Shown here: piece by piece, positions 33,631 through 41,543 of the stretch
How the letters are laid out: every line of letters begins with the position of its first letter
Position numbering within the stretch: position 1 is the stretch's first letter
Assembly (NCBI GenBank): GCA_002692855.1
Contig: NZMJ01000046.1
Coordinates: 109,838-173,837, forward strand
Origin: Maricaulis sp.
Lineage (GTDB): Bacteria; Pseudomonadota; Alphaproteobacteria; Caulobacterales; Maricaulaceae
Length of the DNA stretch: 64,000 nucleotides
Direction of reading: 5' to 3'
Notes under the pieces: model-generated
The model's input: the letters and a program-made list of their open reading frames with translations, nothing else
The model's database searches: none
What the model was told of the DNA's origin: nothing
Program-made: the position numbers and the translations under genes

Positions 33631-35340
33631 TCAGGCGAGGTAGGCGATCAGCAGGACAATGCCGAGGAGCACGCTGGTCCAGATCGCCAGCAGGCCGCTC
33701 GGTATGTCACGGCTGAACGCGCCGGCCGGACTGAACACATTGAACAGGCGCTGTCCCACACGGCTGCGGAACCGCGCCCGCACATGATCAAGGGATCCCA
33801 TCATCCGGTCGAACATCGACCAGCTCCAGCGCACGAAGCTGTCCCCGACCCGGCGATAGAGCCAGTCCGTGTCAAGATTCACACTCGGAATCTCGGCTGG
33901 ATAGAGCTTGAACCGGACGAGGAAGGTGAAAGCGAACAGCGCCGCAAGCAACAGCTGCATCTGCCCGACCACGTGATCGAATGTGTACGGGCTGTACTCC
34001 ACCGGGAAGGGCAGAAGGTTATAGAGATCGCCGTAATTGACCCCCAGATAGATGCACAGGAAGGAGGCCAGCCCCATCGCCAGCAGCATGTTGGGCGGCG
34101 CTTCCTTCACCCGCTTGCCGCTATCGTGCGCGAAGAAGGCGAAATACGGGATCTTGATGCCCGAATGCTCGAGCACGCCGGCCGAGGCGAAGACCAGGAT
34201 CAGCCACGGAATGATCGAGCCATGCTCGAGGACTGCGGCAAGGGTCAACGCCTTGGCGACAAATCCCGAGAAGAGCGGGAAGGCCGAGATCGACATTGCC
34301 CCGATGATGCAGAACACCGATGTCAGTGGCATCGACTTGAACAAGCCGCCAAGCTCGGTCGCCTTCACCGTTCCGGTGCGCAGCAACACCGCGCCCATCG
34401 TCATGAACAGCAGCGCCTTGTAGATGATGTGCACGAAGGCGTGCGCGGCGGCGCCGTTGAGTGCGAGCTCGGACCCGACACCGATCGCGGCGACCATGAA
34501 GCCCAGCTGGTTGTTCAGCGAATAGGCCAGCACCTTGCGCAAATCGTTCTCGATCACGGCATAGAAGACCGGGAAGGCGGTCATGATTGCCCCGACCCAG
34601 ATCAGCGGTTCGAGACCGGCAAAGCCGCGCGCCAGCGCATAGATCGCCAGCTTGGTGGTGAAGGCCGACAGGATGACCGCACCGGTCGCCGTCGCCTTCG
34701 GATAGGAATCCTGCAGCCAGTTGTGCATCAGCGGGAATGCGGCCTTGATGCCGAACGCCATCAGGATCATCAGCCCGCCCGGCGCATTCACATCGACCTG
34801 GTTGAAGGCCCAACTGCCTGAATGGTTGGCGTAAAGGATCGCCCCGGTCAGCAGCAGGACGCCTGACAGGACGTGAATCGCCAGATAGCGGTGCCCGGCG
34901 CGGAAGGCAGCCGGATTGCGGCCCGCCCAGACCAGGAAGACCGACGTGATCGCGGTCAATTCCCAGAAGAAGAACAGGGTCAGGAAGTCGCCGGCAAACA
35001 CCGCGCCGATACCGGCGCCGGTATAGAGCAGTGCCGCCACGTCCGACATCCGGTCGCGTTCGTGCAGCGCGTAGATACCGTTCAGCAACGAGGCCAGGAT
35101 GAAGACCAGGCCCCAGATACGGGACAGCGGGTCAAACCGGTAGGTTTCAAAGCTGAAGCCCGCCGCTTCGAACACGCCGAACACGCCCGTATGCGGGGTC
35201 AGGAACCACAGCGCTCCCGCCATGAGCGGCGCGAGGATCATCAGGACCTTGCGCGCATAATGCCAGGGCAGCAGAGCGCACAGGACACCGGCGGCCAGGA
35301 TTGGCCAGGCGGGCGACATGCCGGCGAACATCTCACTCAT
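33631..35340 (-). CDS. Mrp/Mbh-type antiporter subunit D paralogue (third)
   Basis: Polytopic membrane protein of 569 residues of the NuoL/M/N-MrpA/D family (about 14-16 helices). The key proton-path residues are present: Glu in LFFFWELTAITSVFLVW and Lys in GIKAAFPLMHNWLQDSYPKATATGA, plus Lys in AHAFVHIIYKALLFM. A C-terminal extension after about 480 (LDTDWLYRRVGDSFVRW...) ends in another helix (LAIWTSVLLGIVLLIAYLA) as in NuoL-like long subunits. It is the last gene of the operon, overlapping the small 112-residue gene by eight bases. It probably contributes a proton or sodium channel to the complex. Confidence 0.92.
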   Translation of the reverse strand: MSEMFAGMSPAWPILAAGVLCALLPWHYARKVLMILAPLMAGALWFLTPHTGVFGVFEAAGFSFETYRFDPLSRIWGLVFILASLLNGIYALHERDRMSDVAALLYTGAGIGAVFAGDFLTLFFFWELTAITSVFLVWAGRNPAAFRAGHRYLAIHVLSGVLLLTGAILYANHSGSWAFNQVDVNAPGGLMILMAFGIKAAFPLMHNWLQDSYPKATATGAVILSAFTTKLAIYALARGFAGLEPLIWVGAIMTAFPVFYAVIENDLRKVLAYSLNNQLGFMVAAIGVGSELALNGAAAHAFVHIIYKALLFMTMGAVLLRTGTVKATELGGLFKSMPLTSVFCIIGAMSISAFPLFSGFVAKALTLAAVLEHGSIIPWLILVFASAGVLEHSGIKIPYFAFFAHDSGKRVKEAPPNMLLAMGLASFLCIYLGVNYGDLYNLLPFPVEYSPYTFDHVVGQMQLLLAALFAFTFLVRFKLYPAEIPSVNLDTDWLYRRVGDSFVRWSWSMFDRMMGSLDHVRARFRSRVGQRLFNVFSPAGAFSRDIPSGLLAIWTSVLLGIVLLIAYLA

Positions 35341-35671
35341 CGCGCGCGCCCTTCTCGTAATAATCCTCGTCGCGGCCCAGCAGCGCTCGCAGCGGCCAGC
35401 CCATCAGGACGGCGAGGCAGAATCCGAAAAAGCCCATCGCGGCATAGAAGCCGAAGAATTGGTATTCGAACTCGGCGTGGAAATGGTGGAAATACTCGCC
35501 CACCAGCGTGGCGGCGAGCAGCACCAGGAAAATCCAGAACGGCAGCGTCCGGCCAAGTTTGGAATCGAGAAACAGGAAAGGACGCGCCAGCGGATGGATC
35601 TGGCGCTTCGGGTCTGGCGTCGCTGCACGTTTCGCGCGCGTCGTCTTCGGCTTTGGCGTTTCGTCGGTCAT
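35333..35671 (-). CDS. Small membrane protein of the antiporter operon
   Basis: Protein of 112 residues. A basic, proline/threonine-rich N-terminus (MTDETPKPKTTRAKRAATPDPKRQIHPLARPFLFLDSKLGR) is followed by two membrane helices (TLPFWIFLVLLAATLVGEYF and FFGFYAAMGFFGFCLAVLMGWPL) and a short charged tail. Both ends overlap antiporter genes (four and eight bases), so it is surely an operon member. I know no named Mrp subunit of this form; it may be an accessory or assembly subunit. Confidence 0.8.
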   Translation of the reverse strand: MTDETPKPKTTRAKRAATPDPKRQIHPLARPFLFLDSKLGRTLPFWIFLVLLAATLVGEYFHHFHAEFEYQFFGFYAAMGFFGFCLAVLMGWPLRALLGRDEDYYEKGARDE

Positions 35672-37128
35672 GGCAGATCCGCTCCCGTCTCGAACACGGG
35701 TGACAGGAATTCGGTCAGGGGACCGATCAGGAAGAACAGTACAAGCGTGCCTGCGGCCGTGATTACCGGCGGAAGAATCGCCAGCACGGGCGGCTTCTTC
35801 TTCAGCGGCGCATCGGGCTCATACCCGAAGAAGGCGCGCCCCGGGATCGGCATCAGATAGGCGATGTTCAGGATGGAGGAGGCAATCAACGCGCCGATCA
35901 GCGCCACATGTCCCGCTTCGAGCGACCCCTGCATCAGGAAAAATTTCGGCCAGGTTCCGCCGAAGGGCGGCAGGCCGATGATCGAGAACGCACCGACCGC
36001 AAACGCGCCAAACGTCCATGGCATCAGCTTGCCAAGGCCGCGCATATCGGAAATCTCGGTCTTCTTGGTCGCGGTGTAGATGGCACCGGCACACATGAAG
36101 AGCGTGATCTTGCCCCAGGCGTGCATCACGATCTGCAAGGCCGCGCCCATCAAGGCCAGCGGCGAGGCCAGCATCGCGCCCAGCGTCACATAGGACAGCT
36201 GCGACACTGTCGAGAAGGCCAGCCGGGCCTTGAGGTTGTCCTTGGTCAACGCGATGACCGACGCCAGGACGATGGAAATCGCGGCAATCCAGGCCAGCGG
36301 CTCGGATGTCGGCGCCGCTGCGATCACCGCCGGCCCGAAAATGTAGGTCGCGACCTTCAGCACAGCGAACACACCGGCCTTCACGACGGCCACGGCATGC
36401 AGAAGCGCACTGACCGGCGTCGGTGCGACCATCGCATTCGGGAGCCAGGGGTGAACCGGCATCAGCGCAGCCTTGCCGATGCCGAATGTGAACATCACCA
36501 GCAGAATGCCCGAGATCAGCGGCGCGACATCGCCCAGGATGCCGCCGCGCGTGAACTCGTTCGTTCCGGCGAAATACTGCGTCGCAATGATTGCCGGCAA
36601 CAGAAGGCCGATCGACGTGCCCAGCAGGATGCCCAGATAGATGGCCGCGCCCTTGCGGGCCTTGGCATCGCCCTTGTGCGCAACAAGCGGATAGGTCGAC
36701 AGGGTCAGCGCCTCGTAGAAGAGGAACATCGTCACCAGGTTAGCCGACAGCGCGACACCCATGGCACTGGCAAGCGCAATGGCGAAACAGACATAGAAGC
36801 GTGTCTGGTTCTTCTCCTCATTACCGCGCATATAGCCGATGGAATAGAGCGAGTTGACGATCCACAGACCGCTCGCAACGGCGGCGAACAGGGCTCCGAG
36901 CGGTTCCAGGCGGAAGCTTAGCGACAGCCCGTCAGTCACCGGCAGCAGGACGAGTTCCGCGCCCTCACCGGCCACCGAAATCAGGTAGCCGACATTGACC
37001 GCCAGCAGGACGGCCGTGATCAGGGTCGCGCCCTCTCGGATATTCGGCCAGCGACCGAGCAGGCCGATCATCACGGCACCGATCGCCGGCAGCGCGATGG
37101 CAATCGCCAGAGCGAGTTCGGGGGTCAT
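35668..37128 (-). CDS. Mrp/Mbh-type antiporter subunit D paralogue (second)
   Basis: Polytopic protein of 486 residues of the NuoM/MrpD family. Conserved charged residues lie in TMFLFYEALTLSTYPLVAHKGD (Glu) and MFTFGIGKAALMPVHPWLPNAMVAPTPVSALLHAVAVVKAG (two Lys), with Lys in IVMHAWGKITLFMCAGAIY. It overlaps its neighbours by four bases on each side, consistent with stoichiometric coupled translation. It is distinct from the two other D-type subunits in the operon; none looks like a decayed copy. Confidence 0.92.
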   Translation of the reverse strand: MTPELALAIAIALPAIGAVMIGLLGRWPNIREGATLITAVLLAVNVGYLISVAGEGAELVLLPVTDGLSLSFRLEPLGALFAAVASGLWIVNSLYSIGYMRGNEEKNQTRFYVCFAIALASAMGVALSANLVTMFLFYEALTLSTYPLVAHKGDAKARKGAAIYLGILLGTSIGLLLPAIIATQYFAGTNEFTRGGILGDVAPLISGILLVMFTFGIGKAALMPVHPWLPNAMVAPTPVSALLHAVAVVKAGVFAVLKVATYIFGPAVIAAAPTSEPLAWIAAISIVLASVIALTKDNLKARLAFSTVSQLSYVTLGAMLASPLALMGAALQIVMHAWGKITLFMCAGAIYTATKKTEISDMRGLGKLMPWTFGAFAVGAFSIIGLPPFGGTWPKFFLMQGSLEAGHVALIGALIASSILNIAYLMPIPGRAFFGYEPDAPLKKKPPVLAILPPVITAAGTLVLFFLIGPLTEFLSPVFETGADLP

Positions 37129-38654
37129 CGCACACCTCCCGCAATCGCGGCATCGGCTGCCGCGCGGGCGAGCTCATAGACCGGCGACAGGTCGAAGAAG
37201 AAGAACACGTTGGCGAAGGCCAGCACCCACATCGGTATGGCCATCAGCCAGGGCGCGCGGCTGGAGGCCACCTCGCCATGATGGGCACGTGGCTGGCCGA
37301 CCCAGATGGCTGCCAGCAGACGCGCGACATAAGCCAGCGCCAGCAGGGACGAGATGATCACCGCCGCAGCGGCCCACCACCAGCCCTGCTCCAGGGCAGC
37401 ACTGATCAGATACCATTTCGACCAGAAGCCGACCGTCATCGGGACACCGATCAGGCTGAGCGAGGCGACTGTGAAGGCGACAGCGGTCGCGGGCATGGAT
37501 CGCGCCATGCCGGACAAGTCGCTGATCTGGCGCACGCCGAAACGCAGAGCGAAAATGCCGAGCGCCATGAATAGCGCGCCCTTCATCATCGCATGGTTCA
37601 ACAGGTGCAGCACACCCGCCGAGATGCCGGCCGCGGTCCCGATGCCCAGGCCCAGCATCATGTAGCCGACCTGCGCCACCGACGAGAAGGCCAGCAGCCG
37701 CCGGGCGTCATTCTGGAAGATGGCCTGGATCGAACCGACGATCATGCCGACCACGCCCAGCATCGCGAACACCCACAGGAAGGACACCTGGACGAAGGGG
37801 GCGTCGGACGGGAATATGTCGAAGACGAACCGGATCAGCGTGTAGAACGCCATCTTTGTGGCGGTCGACGCCAGGAAGACCGTCACGAAATTGGGCGCAA
37901 ACGCATAGGCGTTCGGCAGCCACAAATGCAGCGGGAACATTGCGGCCTTCAGGCCCAGCCCCACGATGATGAAGGCGAACGCCGCCTGGACCACCCGGCT
38001 GTCCTGCAGCGCGGGCAGGCGGTCGGCGATATCGGCCATGTTCAGTGTTCCGGTCGCCATGTAGAGGAAGCCGACGCCGATCACGAAGAAGGTCGCGCCG
38101 ATCGTGCCGAGGATCAGGTAATTGTACGCCGCAGTCAGCGCCCGGCGGTCCCGCCCGGCACCCATACCGACCAGCGCATAGGTCGAGATCGAGGAAATCT
38201 CGAGGAAGACGAACAGGTTGAAGGCATCGCCCGTGCTCGTCGCGCCCATGAGGCCGGCAAAGCAGACGAGGAAGGCCGAGTAGAACAGCGACTGCTTGTT
38301 GGGTGCAATTTCGTCGGCGACGCTTGGCAAGGCATAGACCACGCCCAGCACGCCAAGGAAGGACACCAGCAGCAGCACTGCGGCATTCAGCGCGTCGACC
38401 CGGAATTCGATGCCGTGCGGCGGCTCCCAGCCGCCCATCGCATAGCTGACGACGCCGTTCTGGGCGACATCACCCGCCACAGACAGGGACAGGATGGCGG
38501 CAGCCAGCGTACCGAGCAGCGCCACGATCCAGCCCAGCCGGCCCTGGGGCAGGATGGCGGCGACGGGCGCGAGTGTCAGCGGAATCGCCACGGCGAGCAT
38601 GACGGCATGGTCCGCCAGAAGCGGCGGAAGGAATGAGTTCACGAAGTCGATCAC
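37125..38654 (-). CDS. mrpD: MrpD-type cation/proton antiporter subunit (first)
   Basis: Protein of 509 residues with about 14 membrane helices. The MrpD hallmarks are LFVFLEISSISTYALVGMGAGRDRRAL (Glu), FIIVGLGLKAAMFPLHLWLPNAYAFAPNFVTVFLASTATKMAFY (two Lys) and GVLHLLNHAMMKGALFMALG (Lys). It directly follows mrpC with a four-base overlap, the usual C-D order, so this is the copy I name mrpD. In Mrp antiporters this subunit carries out ion exchange with MrpA; here two more D-type subunits probably fill that place. Confidence 0.93.
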   Translation of the reverse strand: MIDFVNSFLPPLLADHAVMLAVAIPLTLAPVAAILPQGRLGWIVALLGTLAAAILSLSVAGDVAQNGVVSYAMGGWEPPHGIEFRVDALNAAVLLLVSFLGVLGVVYALPSVADEIAPNKQSLFYSAFLVCFAGLMGATSTGDAFNLFVFLEISSISTYALVGMGAGRDRRALTAAYNYLILGTIGATFFVIGVGFLYMATGTLNMADIADRLPALQDSRVVQAAFAFIIVGLGLKAAMFPLHLWLPNAYAFAPNFVTVFLASTATKMAFYTLIRFVFDIFPSDAPFVQVSFLWVFAMLGVVGMIVGSIQAIFQNDARRLLAFSSVAQVGYMMLGLGIGTAAGISAGVLHLLNHAMMKGALFMALGIFALRFGVRQISDLSGMARSMPATAVAFTVASLSLIGVPMTVGFWSKWYLISAALEQGWWWAAAAVIISSLLALAYVARLLAAIWVGQPRAHHGEVASSRAPWLMAIPMWVLAFANVFFFFDLSPVYELARAAADAAIAGGVR

Positions 38655-39253
38655 CGGCCGGCCTCCCCGGTGTCCATGGCATAGTCGGCGCGGTTGATGG
38701 CCTCGTCCTCGATCGTGCCGTAGCTTTCGCGGATCCGGACAACCAGCGCCAGGCCGACGGCAAGCGTTGCCACGCCGACCACGATCGCGGTCAGGATCAG
38801 GACGTGCGGAAGCGGATTGGAATAGATCACCTCGCCGAGCGCATCGGCACCATCGAGGACGGCGTGGTCCTGCGTGGTCATCACCGGCTGCGTCGCCGCA
38901 TCAGCGGCCTGCTCCAGCACGCTTTCAATGCCGTGCGCGGCGTCTTCAGCGCCGTGGGCTGCTTCCTCGGCACCATGCCCGGCCTGGACTGCGCCATGCG
39001 CCACGTCCCCGGCGGCGTGCGACCCCGGCTCGCTGCCATGCGCACCGTCATCTTCAGGAAGGATAGGCGGTTGGCCGCCGAAAACCTTGCCCATCGTGAT
39101 GTAGAGCAGGAAGACCGACGTCTGGAACAATGACAGGCCGACCAGCCGCTTGACCAGGTTTCCGGTCGCGATCACGGCATAAAGGCCGGTCATCATCAGC
39201 ACGATGACGACGATGAAATTGAAGCGTTCGGCGAGCAGTTCGATCATCACCAT
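38651..39253 (-). CDS. mrpC: MrpC/NuoK-like subunit with histidine-rich insertion
   Basis: Protein of 200 residues, against roughly 110-125 for usual MrpC. Helices: FNFIVVIVLMMTGLYAVIA (11-29), LVGLSLFQTSVFLLYITMG (37-55) and VLILTAIVVGVATLAVGLALVVRI (152-175), in the NuoK arrangement. Between helices 2 and 3 lies an extra segment of about 80 residues, rich in Ala, Gly, Glu and His. Its histidines fall at 72, 79, 86, 93, 100 and 107, exactly seven apart. An alternative ATG at 39247 removes two residues. The insertion may face the periplasm or cytoplasm; its role is unknown. Confidence 0.9.
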   Translation of the reverse strand: MVMIELLAERFNFIVVIVLMMTGLYAVIATGNLVKRLVGLSLFQTSVFLLYITMGKVFGGQPPILPEDDGAHGSEPGSHAAGDVAHGAVQAGHGAEEAAHGAEDAAHGIESVLEQAADAATQPVMTTQDHAVLDGADALGEVIYSNPLPHVLILTAIVVGVATLAVGLALVVRIRESYGTIEDEAINRADYAMDTGEAGR

Positions 39254-39690
39254 TCCTCTTCCGGAATGTCCGGTGCCCGGCCCGCAAAAGCATAAAAAAT
39301 CACGACCATGACGGAGAACACCGTGGTCAGAACACCCAGCTCGACGAGCAGAATTCCCAGGTGCTGGCCGGCGTGGTGCGTCGATTCCGGGTCGAGAATA
39401 TCGTAGTCGAGGAAGTTCGCGCCCAGCATCCAGGTCGCAAATCCGGTCCCGGCATACAAAAGGACGCCGACCGCAGCGCCTGTGCGCACGAACCAGATCG
39501 GCACCGCTTCGCGCGCCGCATCCATCCCAAAGATCAAGGCATAAAGCACCACGGCCGCAGCAATGATCACACCAGCCTGGAAGCCGCCGCCCGGGCTATA
39601 ATCCCCGTGGAAGTGTACGTAGAAACCGAAAATCACGATGATCGGGATCAGCAGCTTTGAAACGACGCGCAGAACGAGATGCGGGTTCAT
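39247..39690 (-). CDS. mrpB: MrpB antiporter subunit
   Basis: Membrane protein of 147 residues with four helices. The family pattern is LRVVSKLLIPIIVIFGFYVHFHGDYSPGGGFQAGVIIAAAVVLYALIFG; the GxxxPGGGFQAG motif is diagnostic of MrpB. It overlaps the upstream DUF4040 gene by four bases and mrpC by seven. MrpB is a structural membrane subunit of the Mrp complex. Confidence 0.95.
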   Translation of the reverse strand: MNPHLVLRVVSKLLIPIIVIFGFYVHFHGDYSPGGGFQAGVIIAAAVVLYALIFGMDAAREAVPIWFVRTGAAVGVLLYAGTGFATWMLGANFLDYDILDPESTHHAGQHLGILLVELGVLTTVFSVMVVIFYAFAGRAPDIPEEEW

Positions 39691-40253
39691 TCCTCGCCCT
39701 CCTTCTTCGGCTTGCGGCGGCCAAAACCAAGCAGCAGCATGACCCCCAGACCGGCTGCGAAGATCACGACGGTCTCACCCAGCGTGTCGAAGCCCCGATA
39801 GCTTGCCAGGACAGCCGTCACGACGTTCGGCACGGCGATTTCCTGTGGCGTTCGGATCAGGTAGTCGAAGCCGACATAGGCATTGGCGGGCGCACTCGCG
39901 TCGCCATAGCTCGGCATGTCCCCGATCGCGAAAAACAACGCAGCGCCAGTGGCCGCCACCACGATCAGCGCCGCCCAGTGCCGGCCGGCTTTCACCGGCT
40001 CGGCCTCGCGCGCCGTCAGCAGCATCGCAGCCAGCATCAGGACGGTGGAAATACCGGCGCCGACGGCCGCCTCGGTAAACGCCACATCGACTGCGTCGAG
40101 CGACACGAACCAGGCCGCGGACACGAGGCTGTACACGCCCATCAGCATGACGGCAGCAAACAGATTGCGCAGGCGGACGATGGCAAATCCCACCGCCAGC
40201 AGCATCGCCATCAGCGCGTAATCAAGCAGTTGGGTCCAGTCGAAACCGTCCAT
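39687..40253 (-). CDS. DUF4040/MbhD-MbhE-like subunit
   Basis: Membrane protein of 188 residues. The first half (LDYALMAMLLAVGFAIVRLRNLFAAVMLMGVYSLVSAAWFVSLDAVDVAFTEAAVGAGISTVLMLAAML) is the MbhD/DUF4040 domain, including the conserved acidic DVAFTEAAVGAG motif. The second half with FRGFDTLGETVVIFAAGLG-like sequence (YRGFDTLGETVVIF) matches MbhE / MrpA C-terminus. In classical Mrp these domains are fused to the C-terminus of MrpA; here they are a free-standing subunit, as in archaeal Mbh and some group-2 Mrp operons. It has four-base and one-base overlaps with its neighbours. Confidence 0.9.
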   Translation of the reverse strand: MDGFDWTQLLDYALMAMLLAVGFAIVRLRNLFAAVMLMGVYSLVSAAWFVSLDAVDVAFTEAAVGAGISTVLMLAAMLLTAREAEPVKAGRHWAALIVVAATGAALFFAIGDMPSYGDASAPANAYVGFDYLIRTPQEIAVPNVVTAVLASYRGFDTLGETVVIFAAGLGVMLLLGFGRRKPKKEGEE

Positions 40254-40615
40254 CAGACCTCTCCCTCACGCTCGCGCGGGTGCTTGGGATGATGGCGCGA
40301 CAGGAGCGGCTTCTCGCCAGCGCGGTGCGCCGCGTTCGCCACGGCATGCGTTGCAGTGGGGCTGGTCAGGAACAGGAGGAAACCGACAAGCAGGAGCTTG
40401 GCCGCCAGCAGCGTGAAACCCGCCTGCAGGATCAGGGAAAACACGATAAGTTCGGCGCCCAGCGTGTCGGTCACGCCCGCGGCGTGCATGCGCGTGAAAA
40501 AGTCGGGCAGGCGCAGGACGCCCAGCGCCCCGGCCAGAACAAAGACAAGACCGGTCGCCATCAGGGCGATGCTGGCAATGTCGCGCACGAGGATGAGGCC
40601 GTCGGTCAGGGTCAT
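40253..40615 (-). CDS. mrpG: MrpG antiporter subunit
   Basis: Membrane protein of 120 residues with three helices. It has the MrpG pattern GLVFVLAGALGVLRLPDFFTRMHAAGVTDTLGAELIVFSLILQAGFTLLAAKLLLVGFLLFLTSPTATHAVANAAHRAG. The LPDFFTRMHAAG...DTLG and TSPTATHA motifs are diagnostic. It overlaps mrpF by four bases and shares one base with the next gene. The C-terminal tail is basic. Confidence 0.96.
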   Translation of the reverse strand: MTLTDGLILVRDIASIALMATGLVFVLAGALGVLRLPDFFTRMHAAGVTDTLGAELIVFSLILQAGFTLLAAKLLLVGFLLFLTSPTATHAVANAAHRAGEKPLLSRHHPKHPREREGEV

Positions 40616-40929
40616 TCGTCGTCTCCCCCGATGGCGCGGCGCAGGGACATTTGCGCCAGGGCGATTTCCAGCGACCGGTAGCGGAAGAATTTGAGGATCG
40701 CGATCGTCGCGATGAAGTTGATCAGCGCATAAAGCAGCGCGATATCGACGCCATCGCTTCGCCCGACCATCAGGCTGAAAATCAGCAGCAGGAGCACGGT
40801 CTTCGTGCCGAAGCTGTTCGCCGCGAGCACGCGGTCATAGAGTGTCGGCCCGACGAAGAGGCGCGCCAGCATTAACGCCATCGCGCCGGCCATGCAAAGA
40901 GCGGCCGCCAGATTGATCCAGACCATCAT
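40612..40929 (-). CDS. mrpF: MrpF antiporter subunit
   Basis: Membrane protein of 105 residues with three helices. The conserved motif is LARLFVGPTLYDRVLAANSFGTKTVLLLLIFSLMVGRSDGVDIALLYALINFIATIAILKFFR; GPTLYDRVLAAN and DIALLYALINFI identify MrpF. It overlaps mrpE and mrpG by four bases each. Confidence 0.96.
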   Translation of the reverse strand: MMVWINLAAALCMAGAMALMLARLFVGPTLYDRVLAANSFGTKTVLLLLIFSLMVGRSDGVDIALLYALINFIATIAILKFFRYRSLEIALAQMSLRRAIGGDDE

Positions 40930-41414
40930 GATTTCGCTCTCCGCCCGTCAGTGGCCCGGTCGGCGCGTGCATTCATTTCGGCGAATCCGTCCGCGCCGGT
41001 GAAGTCGGGGGTCAGGGCATGAACGAGGAAAGCGTCTTCCTCGACCTCCACCGTCACCGTGCCCGGTGTCAGCGTGATCGAATTGGCGAACACACAGCGG
41101 CTGAGATCGGATTCGGCATCGACGGGCACCCGGACCAGGCGCGGCGTGATGTCGATGGAGGGATTCAGCGCTGCCTTCAGCACGGCGACATTGGACTTGG
41201 CGATCTCTCCGCCGAGCCAGCCATAGAAGGGAATCAGCATCGGCAGACGGAAGAAGGGAACGGTCTCGCGGTCGATGATCCGCATCCGGATCGACAAGAG
41301 GAGCGTCACCACCACGCTCGCGCCGCCCAGGGCGAGCAGCAGGGTCTTGTCATAGCCCGATAACACCCACCAGATGACGGCGAGAATGACGGCCAGTCCG
41401 GCGCCGTAAATCAT
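40926..41414 (-). CDS. mrpE: MrpE antiporter subunit, first gene of the operon
   Basis: Protein of 162 residues. ATG 41414 follows GGGGAGACCGC and gives MIYGAGLAVILAVIWWVLSG; a longer frame to 41507 has no ribosome site. Two N-terminal helices are followed by the conserved soluble part (VLKAALNPSIDITPRLVRVPVDAESDLSRCVFANSITLTPGTVTVEVEEDAFLVHAL), typical of MrpE. The operon promoter should lie in 41415-41543. The order E-F-G-DUF4040-B-C-D-D-small-D is all on the minus strand with overlapping genes. Confidence 0.95.
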   Translation of the reverse strand: MIYGAGLAVILAVIWWVLSGYDKTLLLALGGASVVVTLLLSIRMRIIDRETVPFFRLPMLIPFYGWLGGEIAKSNVAVLKAALNPSIDITPRLVRVPVDAESDLSRCVFANSITLTPGTVTVEVEEDAFLVHALTPDFTGADGFAEMNARADRATDGRRAKS

Positions 41415-41543
41415 GCGGTCTCCCCTCAACGATCCCGTCCGGAAACCGGAACGATTGAGGCGGTATTTAACGGTGGGGGCCGCGCTTGACCAGCATTGGA
41501 GCAACAAAACCCGTGGACAGCTGCAGTTCGTCAGACCCGAGCG

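Noticed and set aside
37593..38636. 347-codon plus-strand frame antisense to mrpD
   Set aside because: His/Asp/Arg/Gln-rich product typical of antisense to membrane-protein genes; no ribosome site.
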